Shown: positions 26,161 to 34,763, counted from the stretch's first letter. The stretch: 64,000 nucleotides of DNA from JAVJUV01 sp047314965 (GCF_047314965.1 NZ_JBLBVK010000054.1:62001-126000); one strand, 5' to 3'. Made by a program: numbers and translations. Notes: generated from the sequence alone by a model not told the origin.

Positions 26161-27165
26161 TCAGATCAGCTTGCCCATCGCGACAGCGGTGTCACTCATG
26201 CGGTTCGAGAAGCCCCATTCGTTGTCGTACCAGGTCAGGATACGCACCATGTTGCCGTCCATAACCTTGGTCTGGTCCATGTGGAACACGCTCGAATGCG
26301 GGTCATGGTTGAAATCGCCCGAAACCAGAGGCTCATCGGTGTAGCCGAGGATTCCCTTCAGCGGACCTTTCTTTGCGGCGGCCTTGATCGCCTCGTTGAC
26401 CTCTTCGACGGTGGTCTTCTTCGCCGACTCGAAGGTCAGGTCCACGACCGACACGTTCGGCGTCGGCACCCGGATCGCGACGCCGTCCAGCTTGCCTTTC
26501 AGTTCCGGCAGCACCAGGCCCACGGCCTTCGCCGCGCCCGTCGAGGTCGGGATCATGTTCAGCGCCGCGGCGCGCGCGCGGTAGAGGTCCTTGTGCATCG
26601 TATCCAGCGTGGGCTGGTCGCCCGTGTAGCTGTGGATCGTCGTCATGAAGCCCTTCTTGATGCCGATCGCGTCGTTCAGAACCTTGGCCACCGGGCTCAG
26701 ACAGTTCGTCGTGCAGGACGCGTTCGAGACGACGACGTCGGTCTTCTTCAGCGTTCCGTGGTTCACACCATAAACGATCGTGGCATCGGCATCGGTGCCC
26801 GGCGCCGATATCAGCACCCGCTTGGAGCCGTTTTCCAGATGGGCCTGGCATTTCTCCTTAGAGGTGAAAATGCCGGTGCATTCCATCACCACGTCGACGT
26901 CCGACCAAGGCAGATCGGCGGGGTTGCGGATTGCCGAAACGGTCATCTTCCCGCGACCGACATCGATCCAGTCCTTGCCGGATTTCACCTTGACCGGAAA
27001 GCGGCCGTGCACACTGTCATAACGCAAAAGATGGGCGTTGGTCTCGACCGGGCCCAGGTCGTTGATGGCAACGACCTCGACATCGGTGCGGCCCGATTCA
27101 ATGATTGCCCGCAGAACATTGCGGCCGATGCGTCCAAATCCATTGATGGCGACTTTAACTGCCAA
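26161..27165 (-). CDS. gap: Type I glyceraldehyde-3-phosphate dehydrogenase
   Basis: A 334-residue GAPDH. NAD-binding GFGRIGRNVLRAIIESG lies at residues 9-25. The active-site SNASCTTNCLSP has the nucleophile Cys151. The C-terminus is WYDNEWGFSNRMSDTAVAMGKLI. It oxidises glyceraldehyde 3-phosphate to 1,3-bisphosphoglycerate. Asp36 in AINDLG suggests NAD rather than NADP preference. A small membrane-protein gene lies 25 bases upstream on the same strand. Confidence 0.97.
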   Translation of the reverse strand: MAVKVAINGFGRIGRNVLRAIIESGRTDVEVVAINDLGPVETNAHLLRYDSVHGRFPVKVKSGKDWIDVGRGKMTVSAIRNPADLPWSDVDVVMECTGIFTSKEKCQAHLENGSKRVLISAPGTDADATIVYGVNHGTLKKTDVVVSNASCTTNCLSPVAKVLNDAIGIKKGFMTTIHSYTGDQPTLDTMHKDLYRARAAALNMIPTSTGAAKAVGLVLPELKGKLDGVAIRVPTPNVSVVDLTFESAKKTTVEEVNEAIKAAAKKGPLKGILGYTDEPLVSGDFNHDPHSSVFHMDQTKVMDGNMVRILTWYDNEWGFSNRMSDTAVAMGKLI

Positions 27166-27190
27166 GGGTACTCTCCTTTGGTTCGTGTCC

Positions 27191-27331
27191 CTATCGCCAG
27201 AAGGCGACGAGACGGATCAACTCCAGAAACTTGCGGCCCAGAACTACGCCCCATCCCAGACCAAGCGCGTAATCAAGCGCAAGGAACGCGAGGATGAAGG
27301 CGCCAAGGCCAAGTGCGATCCGGTTTGTCAT
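27191..27331 (-). CDS. Small single-helix membrane protein upstream of gap
   Basis: A 46-residue protein beginning MTNRIALGLGAFILAFLALD and ending LGRKFLELIRLVAFWR. It has one hydrophobic helix and a basic C-terminal amphipathic helix. AAGG lies 6 bases before the ATG. Small proteins of this kind are, from memory, often found next to gap in Rhodobacteraceae; the function is unknown. It is just 25 bases from gap, so the two may be co-transcribed. Confidence 0.6.
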   Translation of the reverse strand: MTNRIALGLGAFILAFLALDYALGLGWGVVLGRKFLELIRLVAFWR

Positions 27332-27691
27332 CGCGCGCCTTATGGCAAGAAGTGGCGCTTTGGGAAAGAGGGAAGAATGCTCGGCCCTTTCAGGGAAGCG
27401 CGGCAATGCCGCGCAAGCAACCCGACAAAGGCCTCCCGTTTGGTTACTGGATTCCGAAGGCCTACTACAGGCGGTTATATCCGGCCGGATTGAGGGGTCA
27501 TTGACGACGTATCCAAAACCGTTGGAGTCCCCACGGATATTCTCAAGTGGCATGGAACTCCCGGAAGGTAACGACCTGCCATTTTTCAACCGTTCGATCT
27601 GGCGACTGAACAATCCGTTTCAGCAAGTTTGTCGCCCGCAGAGGTCCACCGCGTCAGGGTCCGGGGCCAGGCCCCGCCCCGAACTGCGGCG
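27332..27691. other. 360-base intergenic region with short palindromes
   Basis: No convincing gene is seen. The reading frames here are short, overlapping and arginine-rich or lack a ribosome-binding site. GCGCGGC-AAT-GCCGCGC at 27398-27414 is a perfect 7-bp hairpin, and ATCCGGCCGGAT at 27479-27490 is a 12-bp palindrome. The region should contain the promoter of the small-protein-gap transcript on the minus strand and the end of the hypothetical gene at 27692-28141. Confidence 0.4.
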
Positions 27692-28141
27692 TCACAAATC
27701 GCCAAGGAGTGTCCGCAGGTGCCGCTGCGACACCGGCATCTTCGCACCGCTCCTGAATGCCAGCCAAAGATAATGAAGCGGTTGCCCTGAATAGCGCGCC
27801 GGCATGTCTTCGAGCTCTCTGTCCCGCGGCCAGTTCGTCCCGGCATAGCGCTCCGAAAGCCGCGCAATCTGACGCGCCCTTTGCGATACGCTGCCTTCCG
27901 GCAAATGAGCGCGCGCCAGATCGCGCAGGGCCTCGTCGCGCACCCTGATGGCGCGTTCGCGCCACCACGGGATTCCCCCGTGGTCCTGACGAATGCCAAA
28001 AGCCTCGTTCAGCGTCTTGCAGCCATTTTCCAGGAAACGCTCCAGCGATTGCGCCAGCCAGTCCCTCAACTCTTCCGGCATCGGCTCTCCACCGGCACAT
28101 ACCCGGCAGACCTCATCCAGTGCCTGTATCGGATTCCGCAT
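27692..28141 (-). CDS. Hypothetical protein
   Basis: A 149-residue, basic and Arg/Trp-containing protein beginning MRNPIQALDEVCRVCAGGEPMPEEL. It contains LRDWLAQSLERFLENGCKTLNEAFGI and WWRERAIRVRDEALRDLA and ends PVSQRHLRTLLGDL. I do not recognise a named family. The predicted structure is all-helical with a C-terminal segment that looks like a small helix-turn-helix (QRARQIARLSERYAG), but that is weak. GGAGGGTGAT precedes the ATG. It diverges from the BTAD-like regulator gene and shares its 213-base promoter region, including the TGAC repeat cluster. Confidence 0.55.
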   Translation of the reverse strand: MRNPIQALDEVCRVCAGGEPMPEELRDWLAQSLERFLENGCKTLNEAFGIRQDHGGIPWWRERAIRVRDEALRDLARAHLPEGSVSQRARQIARLSERYAGTNWPRDRELEDMPARYSGQPLHYLWLAFRSGAKMPVSQRHLRTLLGDL

Positions 28142-28200
28142 ATCACCCTCCAATCTACAACTTTATGAAATTATTACACAAAATGCGTTTCACGGTCGTT

Positions 28201-28255
28201 TCTGACGGCGTTCTGACGGCGTCAATTGACGCGTCAAAAACCGTCATCGGCGTCA
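28201..28255. repeat. Clustered TGAC/GTCA motifs with a perfect 11-bp tandem repeat
   Basis: TCTGACGGCGT occurs twice back to back (28201-28211 and 28212-28222), followed by the palindromes GTCAATTGAC (28221-28230) and TTGACGCGTCAA (28226-28237). GTCA cores also occur at 28243 and 28252. Seven TGAC or GTCA cores thus fall in about 55 bases at roughly 9-13 base spacing, close to one helical turn. The block lies 100-154 bases upstream of the TTG start of the membrane BTAD regulator and 60-115 bases upstream of the divergent hypothetical gene. It is a candidate operator, perhaps for the regulator itself. Confidence 0.6.
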
Positions 28256-28354
28256 AGTTCCGTTTTTAATCGCGGAAATTCATGTTTCTTTGCTTGGCCA
28301 CGAGTCATTACTATTCTCTTATGTATCCGCAGCGGGCATGCAGGGGACGACGGG

Positions 28355-30298
28355 TTGAGCGGATCACATCAAGAAGTATGGCGTCTGTATGGCGACCTTA
28401 CCCTTCCCTTCGAAGGGCGCGAGCTGATGCGCGAGTTGGGGGCCAAACAGATCGCCCTTCTGGTCATGCTGATCATCTCCGGTCGACCGGTTCCACGCGA
28501 GGAACTCGCGCTTCTCCTTTGGCCGGGTTCAGCGCCGCAATCCGCGCGCCAGAATCTGCGCCAGGCGCTGTTCGCGCTCCGCAAGACGCTCGGTCAGCGG
28601 GCCAGCGAGATTCTCGTGGCCGACTCTCACAGCGTGCGCTTCGACAAGGATGCGCTAAGGATCGACTTCAGCAGAATGCAGGACATCGCGGCAGGAAGCG
28701 ATTTCGAGATCGCCGAGGTGGTTGATCTTTGCCGTGGACCGCTCCTCGAGAACCTTGCAGGCATATCTCCGAAATTCGACGAGCAGCTTGCGACGTGGCG
28801 GCAGGAGGCCGCGATTGTCGCCGATGCCGCGATCGGCCGAGCCATGTCTCGTGCGCGCCCTGTCGAAGTGCAGCAATTGAACGAGAAGCGCAGGCTCTAC
28901 GCCAGCTTCGACACCTCAGGCGGCGGTGCACCTGCGTCGAATACCCGGCCTGAAACCACCCCATCGCAACCGGCGCGAAAAGGCTCCTGGAGGCGGTCAT
29001 TCATTACGCTGGCGCTTGGCCTCGGGCTTGGAACGGCCCTTGTCTTCGGGACGTTTACCGTATCGCGTGACTTCCGCGCGTGGATGCGGGCGAACCTGCT
29101 CGGTCATCAGGTCGACGCGCCAAGCATCGCCGTCCGCCCATTCCGCGCCGCGAACGACAGTCAAGTCGAAAGAAACCTCGCCGGAGGCGTAACCGTTGGC
29201 GTCACCTACGGCCTCTACACAGTGGCAGCCCGGGACCTGTTCGTCGTCACCGTGCCAGCCAACGCGGACGATTTCGATGCAATCAATGCGGCCGAATACG
29301 CCGCCGAACTGGGCGTGCGCTACTTGATTTCCGGCGCGGTCGAACACGATGCGGGAAGCGTCCGGGTCTTCGTCACCTGCTTCGATGCCGAAACAGGGCA
29401 CGACATCTGGCAGAACCGGTTTACCAGCCCGGTGACCGAGGCCTTCCAGCTTCAGGACGACATCACCCTTCGTATCCTGCAGGGGCTCGAGATCGATATC
29501 AGCTCGGCGGAACGAAACCGCATCCAGTATCTCGAGGATACCGAAAACCTGGAAGCTTGGCTTTTTGCCGTGAAAGGCGTGAGCGAACTCATACAGCTTA
29601 CTCCCAGCAAGCTCGAAGATGCATACGAGTCCTACCGAACCGCCCTCCGAATCGACCCCGATTACATCAGCGCCCGTCGCGGCGTTGTCTGGCATGCCCT
29701 TCTCGAGGTGCGCTTCGGGCTGGCCGACGATCCGGCGGCGTCGATCCAGGAAGCCCGGAACCACCTCGATGTCATCATGCGCCACGACGCCGAAAACGGG
29801 ATGAGCAAGGCAATCGAAGGCCTGTTGCTTCTACTCGAAGGCACATGGGACGCGGCGGTCAAGGCGGGTGAAACGGCATCCAGCCTGCTTCCGGGCTCGG
29901 CCGACGTCTGGGCCGTTTTGGCACACACCTACACCTTCACCGGAGAGCCGCGCAAAGCGATCGCCGCCATCGACCGGGCCATGACCCTCAGCCCCGGCCA
30001 TCCCCTGTTCTATCGTTGGATCAAGGCCCGCGCCCTCCGTCAGACAGGCGATATCGAGGCCGCAATCGCGATCCTCGAACAGGACGCTCCGCCAGAGGAG
30101 GAAACCCTCGTTCAGATGGTCGAACTTGCGGTTGCCTATTCCGCTGCAGGCCGCCTTGAGGACGCGCGCGCCGTGGCACAAAGAATCCGTGCCAGAGCGC
30201 CGGACTTCTCCGCATCGAACTGGGTGTCACATCCGGCCATCAAGGATCAGCAAATGCAAAGCCTCGAATTCGAGCTGCTCTCGAAGGCTGGCCTTTGA
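28355..30298 (+). CDS. Membrane-anchored BTAD/SARP-like regulator with TolB-N-like domain and TPRs
   Basis: A 647-residue multidomain protein. Residues 5-100 form a SARP/OmpR-type winged helix (ALLVMLIISGRPVPREELALLLWPGSAPQSARQNLRQALFALRKTLG). Residues 100-185 are a BTAD-like helical region. A basic stretch and one transmembrane helix (about 216-235) follow. Residues 255-390 match the domain seen after adenylate-cyclase and CadC-like proteins (SIAVRPFRAANDSQVERNLAGG; LGVRYLISGAVEHDAGSVRVFVTCFDAETGHDIW; FQLQDDITLRILQGLEI). The rest is TPR-like. A cytoplasmic DNA-binding part and a periplasmic sensor part are inferred. The TTG start at 28355 follows AGGGGA. It overlaps the TTG of the next gene. 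Confidence 0.75.
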   Translation: MSGSHQEVWRLYGDLTLPFEGRELMRELGAKQIALLVMLIISGRPVPREELALLLWPGSAPQSARQNLRQALFALRKTLGQRASEILVADSHSVRFDKDALRIDFSRMQDIAAGSDFEIAEVVDLCRGPLLENLAGISPKFDEQLATWRQEAAIVADAAIGRAMSRARPVEVQQLNEKRRLYASFDTSGGGAPASNTRPETTPSQPARKGSWRRSFITLALGLGLGTALVFGTFTVSRDFRAWMRANLLGHQVDAPSIAVRPFRAANDSQVERNLAGGVTVGVTYGLYTVAARDLFVVTVPANADDFDAINAAEYAAELGVRYLISGAVEHDAGSVRVFVTCFDAETGHDIWQNRFTSPVTEAFQLQDDITLRILQGLEIDISSAERNRIQYLEDTENLEAWLFAVKGVSELIQLTPSKLEDAYESYRTALRIDPDYISARRGVVWHALLEVRFGLADDPAASIQEARNHLDVIMRHDAENGMSKAIEGLLLLLEGTWDAAVKAGETASSLLPGSADVWAVLAHTYTFTGEPRKAIAAIDRAMTLSPGHPLFYRWIKARALRQTGDIEAAIAILEQDAPPEEETLVQMVELAVAYSAAGRLEDARAVAQRIRARAPDFSASNWVSHPAIKDQQMQSLEFELLSKAGL

Positions 30299-31563
30299 CC
30301 GTTCCTCCGGTCAGGCTTCTGACGGGAAGCGAGGTGCAGCTCGGTCCCGACGCGAACGGCATCTCCGGCACCTACGCCGCCGCGCTTTTCGTGGCGCTGG
30401 CCCTGGCTCCTGGCGAAACCTTGTCGCGGGAATACCTTGCCACGCTTCTCTGGCCCGATGCCGATCCCGCAAGCGGGCGACAGCGTCTTCGGATGTCACT
30501 TCTGAAACTGCGTTCTCAGCTTTCGCCCCAGCTGGCAGGAAGCCTTGCGGCAACAAAGGACGCCATCCGCCTTCAGCTCACCGACGAGGACATTGATCTC
30601 CACTTATTCGAACGCCTCGCCCGCTCCGGCGAATCGCCCGACCGGCTGCGCGCGATCGAACTCTACAAGGGCAATCTTCTGGAGCGATTTCCCGAAGTCT
30701 CGGAGACTTTCGACGAATTCCTCCGCAGCCGTCGCGCCACATCCCGTGACGCCTTTCTGGCGACCAGCCTGCAGGCGCTGACGGACGCGGCCCGCAACGA
30801 AGACGCTGCACGGTTTGAAACGGTCTTCCAAAGAGCGCTGAGCATCGAGCCGACAAACACCGACATTGTCCGGGAGGCCCTGGTATTCTTCGGGGCAAAC
30901 GGAAGTGCCCGGCGCGTGCTCGACATCTACGACAGGTACGAAATCGCGCTCGGCCGCGATCTCGACGTTCTCCCCGAAGCCTCCATCCGGGATCTGCGCG
31001 ACCGGATGCGGGCCAAGGCCATCGCGGTATCCGAGCAGAGCTCGGAAGCGGAGACGCCTCTCCCAAAGACCGAACCGGCGGGACCAGGAGCGCCCGTCGG
31101 CATCGCCCGCAGCCAGGCTGGCCCCTGGACAGGATACGCCGCATCGATGGCCGCGACGGCCATCGTGGTTCTTCTCACTGTCGGCTTCTATCTCGGCTGG
31201 TTCAGCCGGAACGACGGTCCGGTCTTCATGCTCCAGCCACTCGCCTCCGATACGACCGGATGCCGCGACAGCGCCACTGTGCGTTCGTTCGAGCGCGCCA
31301 GCCAGGACGCTCTCCTCGCGGTGCCTGGCGCAGCGGTCCTTCTGACGCTCCCACAAGGGCAGGATGCCGGGCGATACGAGAGCCTCCTCCTTGTCGGACG
31401 CAGCGTGACCTGCGAAGGCGAAACGGCCCGTGGCTCGATCACCGTGGCGCGCGCCGAATCCGGGGAAGTGCTGATGGTCCGGCGCTACGATCTCCAAACG
31501 AACATCAACGGCGCCTTGACGGCAAGGATTGGCACCGACGTTCAGGAGGCGCTCCTCAGATAA
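30295..31563 (+). CDS. Second membrane-anchored BTAD/SARP-like protein
   Basis: A 422-residue protein with the same plan as its neighbour. A winged-helix domain (residues about 25-95, ALFVALALAPGETLSREYLATLLWPDADPASGRQRLRMSLLKLRSQL) is followed by a BTAD-like helical region (105-240, ALSIEPTNTDIVREALVFFGANGSARRVLDIYDRYEIALGRDLDVLPE). After a Pro/Gly linker comes one transmembrane helix (about 282-303). The periplasmic C-terminus (about 304-422) has two cysteines (TGCRDS and VTCEG) that could form a disulfide. The TTG start overlaps the upstream stop codon (TTGA), so translation is coupled. Confidence 0.72.
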   Translation: MTVPPVRLLTGSEVQLGPDANGISGTYAAALFVALALAPGETLSREYLATLLWPDADPASGRQRLRMSLLKLRSQLSPQLAGSLAATKDAIRLQLTDEDIDLHLFERLARSGESPDRLRAIELYKGNLLERFPEVSETFDEFLRSRRATSRDAFLATSLQALTDAARNEDAARFETVFQRALSIEPTNTDIVREALVFFGANGSARRVLDIYDRYEIALGRDLDVLPEASIRDLRDRMRAKAIAVSEQSSEAETPLPKTEPAGPGAPVGIARSQAGPWTGYAASMAATAIVVLLTVGFYLGWFSRNDGPVFMLQPLASDTTGCRDSATVRSFERASQDALLAVPGAAVLLTLPQGQDAGRYESLLLVGRSVTCEGETARGSITVARAESGEVLMVRRYDLQTNINGALTARIGTDVQEALLR

Positions 31564-31845
31564 ACGTCTGCGTGCCTGACAGCCACCGCCCCCGGCGCCG
31601 GCGGGTCGGTGCCGCGATCGGTCATGGCGGTTCCCCAGGTTCCCCGTTTCATCCGGTGGCGACGATCCCGACGGTCCCGGCTGACAATCCGAAAGTGCAC
31701 GATTGTCCGGCCCACCAGGCAAGCGCCCGGCGTGGAGAGGAAATCCGAATGACCTCGGACTTCCCGCAAGTGCGCCGATACTCGCGACAAGGGATGCTGC
31801 CGACCGCCCGATGACAGGCGGCTCGCTCGCGAAAGGAGGTGCCCG

Positions 31846-33369
31846 ATGGGACTGAACGATCAATTTGAACTTGTGTACTTCGGAGACAGCCTGACCGATG
31901 ACGGAAACACCTACGACCTGACGTCGGAAACACTGCACACGGCATATCCGCCGCTGACTTACGGTTATGCTCAGAAATTCACCAACGGGGACACCTACGC
32001 ACAGGTTGCCGCCGACGCTCTTGGCGCGACCAGCTACAGCAACTACGCCTTCGGCGGCGCCGAAGCCGTCGGATCCCAGACCTTAGAGCGATATGTCCAG
32101 GAGAGTGGCCTCGAATACGACGTCAAGGACGAGTCCCTCTTCGACTATGACATCAACCTCGCGGCCCAGGTCGAAAGGTTTCTTGCCGACACCGCTGGCC
32201 AGGACCTGTCGAGCCTGACGGCGTCGATCCTCATCGGCGCCAACGACTACCGGAACTTCGCGCCGACAACGAACGACCCATACAAGACGTATCTTGAAGC
32301 GGTGACCCTGATTCAGAACGTCGTGACGTCGACGATCACGGCAGCGATGACACTTCTCCAAAGCGGCGTCGGCACGGTTCTGATCAATACCCTGCCCCCT
32401 GCCGATTTCTTCCCGTTCATCGAACAACTGCCTCCCGTTCTGCAAGACCTGTCCCGCCAAGGCTTCGCGATGCAGAACCAGGCGCTTGAGGCGGCCGTCG
32501 CAGGGCTGGCAGCGCAAGGTGCCGACATTCGCATCGTCGATCTCGAAGCGATGAGCACCGAGATCCTTCTCGATCCATCGACCTTCGGGTTCGTCGCGCC
32601 ACTGGCCGACTCTGTCCTCATCGACATGAACGGTGATCCTGTCGCCTCGGGCTTTGACCCCGACCAGGTTGCCTTCTTCGACGAGGTGCACCTGACAGAC
32701 GCTGGGCACGCCATCTGGGGAATGTTCCAGGCGGCAAACCTGACTCACACAGTGACCTTCGGCAGCTTCGGCGCGGATCACATCAACGGTACGGATTCCG
32801 ACGACCTCGTGCTCGCGGCGTCCGACGACGATACCGTAAGTCTCATGCAAGGAAACGATGTCGGCATCGGCGGTCGGGGTAACGACACAATGTCGGGCGG
32901 CAACGGCAATGACATTGTCGCAGGCGGCAGCGGCGGCGATGTGCTCGACGGGGGCAAGGGAGACGACTTTCTCGCCGGCGGAAATGGCGATGACGAGATA
33001 TACGGTGGCAATGGGGATGATGTCCTGGTCGACGGCCTTGGCAGCGACATGCTTTTCGGTGGCAAGGGCAGCGACATCTTTCTCTTTGCCGAAAACGAAC
33101 TGATCGGCGGAGCGGCAACCGACGACGATCTCGACATTTTCGACGGAGGCCATGGCCATGACATCCTGTATCTTGCTCTGACATCCGATAGTCGCAGCGC
33201 AGTCGAGGATGCCGTGAGCGCGGGCGCTTCCTTCGAGGATGCCCTCGCCTGCATCGGACTCTTGATCACGGGGATCGAAGAAGTGGCCTTCGTCGACAGC
33301 AGGATGGACCTCGCCAATGTCGAGGCATCCGCCAATATCGAGGACGCCGATCTCTGGGGCTTTATCTGA
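31846..33369 (+). CDS. Secreted SGNH/GDSL hydrolase with RTX calcium-binding repeats
   Basis: A 507-residue protein. The SGNH part (about residues 8-295) has the block I GDSL motif (Ser15 in YFGDSLTDDG), block II Gly in AFGGAE, block III Asn133 in GANDYRN and block V Asp279/His282 in DEVHLTD. This is the catalytic set of GDSL esterases and lipases. Residues about 336-411 contain RTX nonapeptides (GGNGNDIVAGG, GGKGDDFLAGG, GGNGDDEIYGG). The C-terminus is acidic and aromatic with no N-terminal signal, as in type I secretion substrates. AAAGGAGGTGCCC precedes the ATG. It follows the regulator pair after 282 bases. Confidence 0.85.
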   Translation: MGLNDQFELVYFGDSLTDDGNTYDLTSETLHTAYPPLTYGYAQKFTNGDTYAQVAADALGATSYSNYAFGGAEAVGSQTLERYVQESGLEYDVKDESLFDYDINLAAQVERFLADTAGQDLSSLTASILIGANDYRNFAPTTNDPYKTYLEAVTLIQNVVTSTITAAMTLLQSGVGTVLINTLPPADFFPFIEQLPPVLQDLSRQGFAMQNQALEAAVAGLAAQGADIRIVDLEAMSTEILLDPSTFGFVAPLADSVLIDMNGDPVASGFDPDQVAFFDEVHLTDAGHAIWGMFQAANLTHTVTFGSFGADHINGTDSDDLVLAASDDDTVSLMQGNDVGIGGRGNDTMSGGNGNDIVAGGSGGDVLDGGKGDDFLAGGNGDDEIYGGNGDDVLVDGLGSDMLFGGKGSDIFLFAENELIGGAATDDDLDIFDGGHGHDILYLALTSDSRSAVEDAVSAGASFEDALACIGLLITGIEEVAFVDSRMDLANVEASANIEDADLWGFI

Positions 33370-33502
33370 TCAGGTCCGGTGCGCGCCGGTTCATCGACAT
33401 CGCAGAAGCGCCGCTTCCGAAAGGGCGCTCCTCCTTCATTCGTCTATGCGGACTCAGATCAAGATCGGCCCCGGGAAAGAGCCGGCGCCGAAACCAAAGT
33501 CT

Positions 33503-34579
33503 CTAACTCATTCCCCCGCCGATCAGGCGCTTGGCAAGGTTCGTATAGGCATCCGCCACCGGCCCGCCCTTCAGCACGACTGGCTCACCGGAGTCCCCGG
33601 CGATGCGCACATCAAGCGACAAGGGGATCTCCCCCAGGAACGGCACCCCCAACCGATCCGCCTCCGCCTTGACGCCACCATGGCCGAACAGATGCTCTTC
33701 GTGGCCGCAATTGGGGCAAACGTAAGTGGACATATTCTCGATTAGACCCAGAACCGGCGTCTGAAGGTTGCCGAACATATCGATGGCCTTGCGCGCATCC
33801 AGTAGCGCCACGTCCTGGGGCGTGGATACCACGATGGCCCCTGTGACCTGCGTCTTCTGGCAAAGCGTCAGCTGCACGTCACCGGTACCGGGCGGCAGAT
33901 CGATCAGTAGCACATCCAGATCGCCCCATTGGACCTGACCCAGCATCTGCTGAAGCGCTCCCATCAGCATCGGACCGCGCCAGACCACGGCCTTTGCCGG
34001 ATCAACCATGAATCCGATCGACATCAGCGTCACGCCATGGGCGTGCAGGGGAATGATCGTCTTTCCATCCGGAGACGCCGGGCGTTTGTTTACCCCCATC
34101 ATGACCGGCTGGCTCGGTCCGTAGATGTCGGCGTCCAGCAACCCGACGCGCCGCCCTTCCCTTGCCAGTGCGACCGCAAGGTTGGACGACACTGTGGATT
34201 TCCCGACGCCCCCCTTGCCGGAGCCAATGGCGATGATCCGGTCGACGCCGGACACGGGTTTCGGCCCCCCGTCCTGCGGCTTCGGATGGCCGCCAATTTT
34301 CAGAGACGGCGGTTTCGGCGCTGCCGGCGCTGGCCCATGCGCGGTGAGAACCGCCGAAACATGCTCAACGCCCTCCAGCGCGCGCACAGCTGCCTCGGCT
34401 TGGCTCCGCGCAGCTTCAAGCAATCTCGCCGCGTCCGCGCTTTCGGCTTCGATCACGAATCGGACCGTAGAGCCCTCTATCTGTATGGCCCGCACCAAAT
34501 CGCGCGACACCAGATCACCGCCTCCGGGGCAGTCGACCGACTTCAGCCTGTCAAGGACACGTTCGCGTGAAATCGTCAT
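33503..34579 (-). CDS. Mrp/ApbC-family iron-sulfur carrier ATPase
   Basis: A 358-residue protein. An N-terminal MIP18/DUF59-type domain (about residues 1-85) precedes the P-loop ATPase: IAIGSGKGGVGKSTVSSNLAVALA has the deviant Walker A (GKGGVGKS), with LLDADIYGPSQPVMMG, LLIDLPPGTGDVQLTL and the Fe-S pair CPNC in STYVCPNCGHEE. Mrp proteins carry and deliver Fe-S clusters. The ATG at 34579 is chosen because AAAGGGG precedes it. Confidence 0.93.
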   Translation of the reverse strand: MTISRERVLDRLKSVDCPGGGDLVSRDLVRAIQIEGSTVRFVIEAESADAARLLEAARSQAEAAVRALEGVEHVSAVLTAHGPAPAAPKPPSLKIGGHPKPQDGGPKPVSGVDRIIAIGSGKGGVGKSTVSSNLAVALAREGRRVGLLDADIYGPSQPVMMGVNKRPASPDGKTIIPLHAHGVTLMSIGFMVDPAKAVVWRGPMLMGALQQMLGQVQWGDLDVLLIDLPPGTGDVQLTLCQKTQVTGAIVVSTPQDVALLDARKAIDMFGNLQTPVLGLIENMSTYVCPNCGHEEHLFGHGGVKAEADRLGVPFLGEIPLSLDVRIAGDSGEPVVLKGGPVADAYTNLAKRLIGGGMS

Positions 34580-34704
34580 TTTCTGACCCCTTTGCCACCT
34601 ACCGGCCACTAATTGAGGCGGCAATCCGCCAATGGCAAGTCCGGGAAGCGCATTTGCCCAAAACACGTGCACTCTGCTAACATTATCCGTTTTTAACCAT
34701 GCTC

Positions 34705-34724
34705 TTGCTGCATAGCAGCATTGC
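34705..34724. promoter_or_regulatory. Palindromic TGC-rich motif upstream of the DUF1127 gene
   Basis: TTGCTGCATAGCAGCATTGC at 34705-34724 contains CTGC-ATA-GCAG (34708-34718), an imperfect dyad that fits the published CTGC-N3/4-GCAG target described for the PhaR regulator of Paracoccus. A related sequence (GCAT-T-GCAGCATTGC) lies 73 bases upstream of the second DUF1127-like gene at 54043. Functional assignment is a guess. Confidence 0.35.
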
Positions 34725-34735
34725 TTAGCTGTCCA

Positions 34736-34763
34736 TTGTGCATCTGCAGCAAAGCCCTATCTT
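34736..34763 (+). promoter_or_regulatory. Possible heat-shock sigma-type promoter for the DUF1127-CcsR transcript
   Basis: TTGTGC at 34736-34741 and CCCTATCTT at 34755-34763 are arranged like a RpoH-type promoter, with the -10 similar to CCYTATCT. They lie 51-78 bases before the DUF1127 start codon. RpoH control of this locus is known in Rhodobacter sphaeroides, but this site has only a plausible fit. Confidence 0.3.

Noticed and set aside
27313..27504. 63-aa open frame on the plus strand in the intergenic region
   Set aside because: No ribosome-binding site, no recognised domain and several overlapping alternatives; it runs into the gap-side small gene on the other strand.
28226..28354. N-terminal extension of the first BTAD regulator
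   Set aside because: The extra 43 residues start at a TTG inside the repeat cluster, have no ribosome-binding site and no domain; the TTG at 28355 has AGGGGA in place.
32083..33159. 358-aa open frame on the minus strand
   Set aside because: It is antisense to the RTX repeats, whose GC-rich repeats leave opposite frames open.
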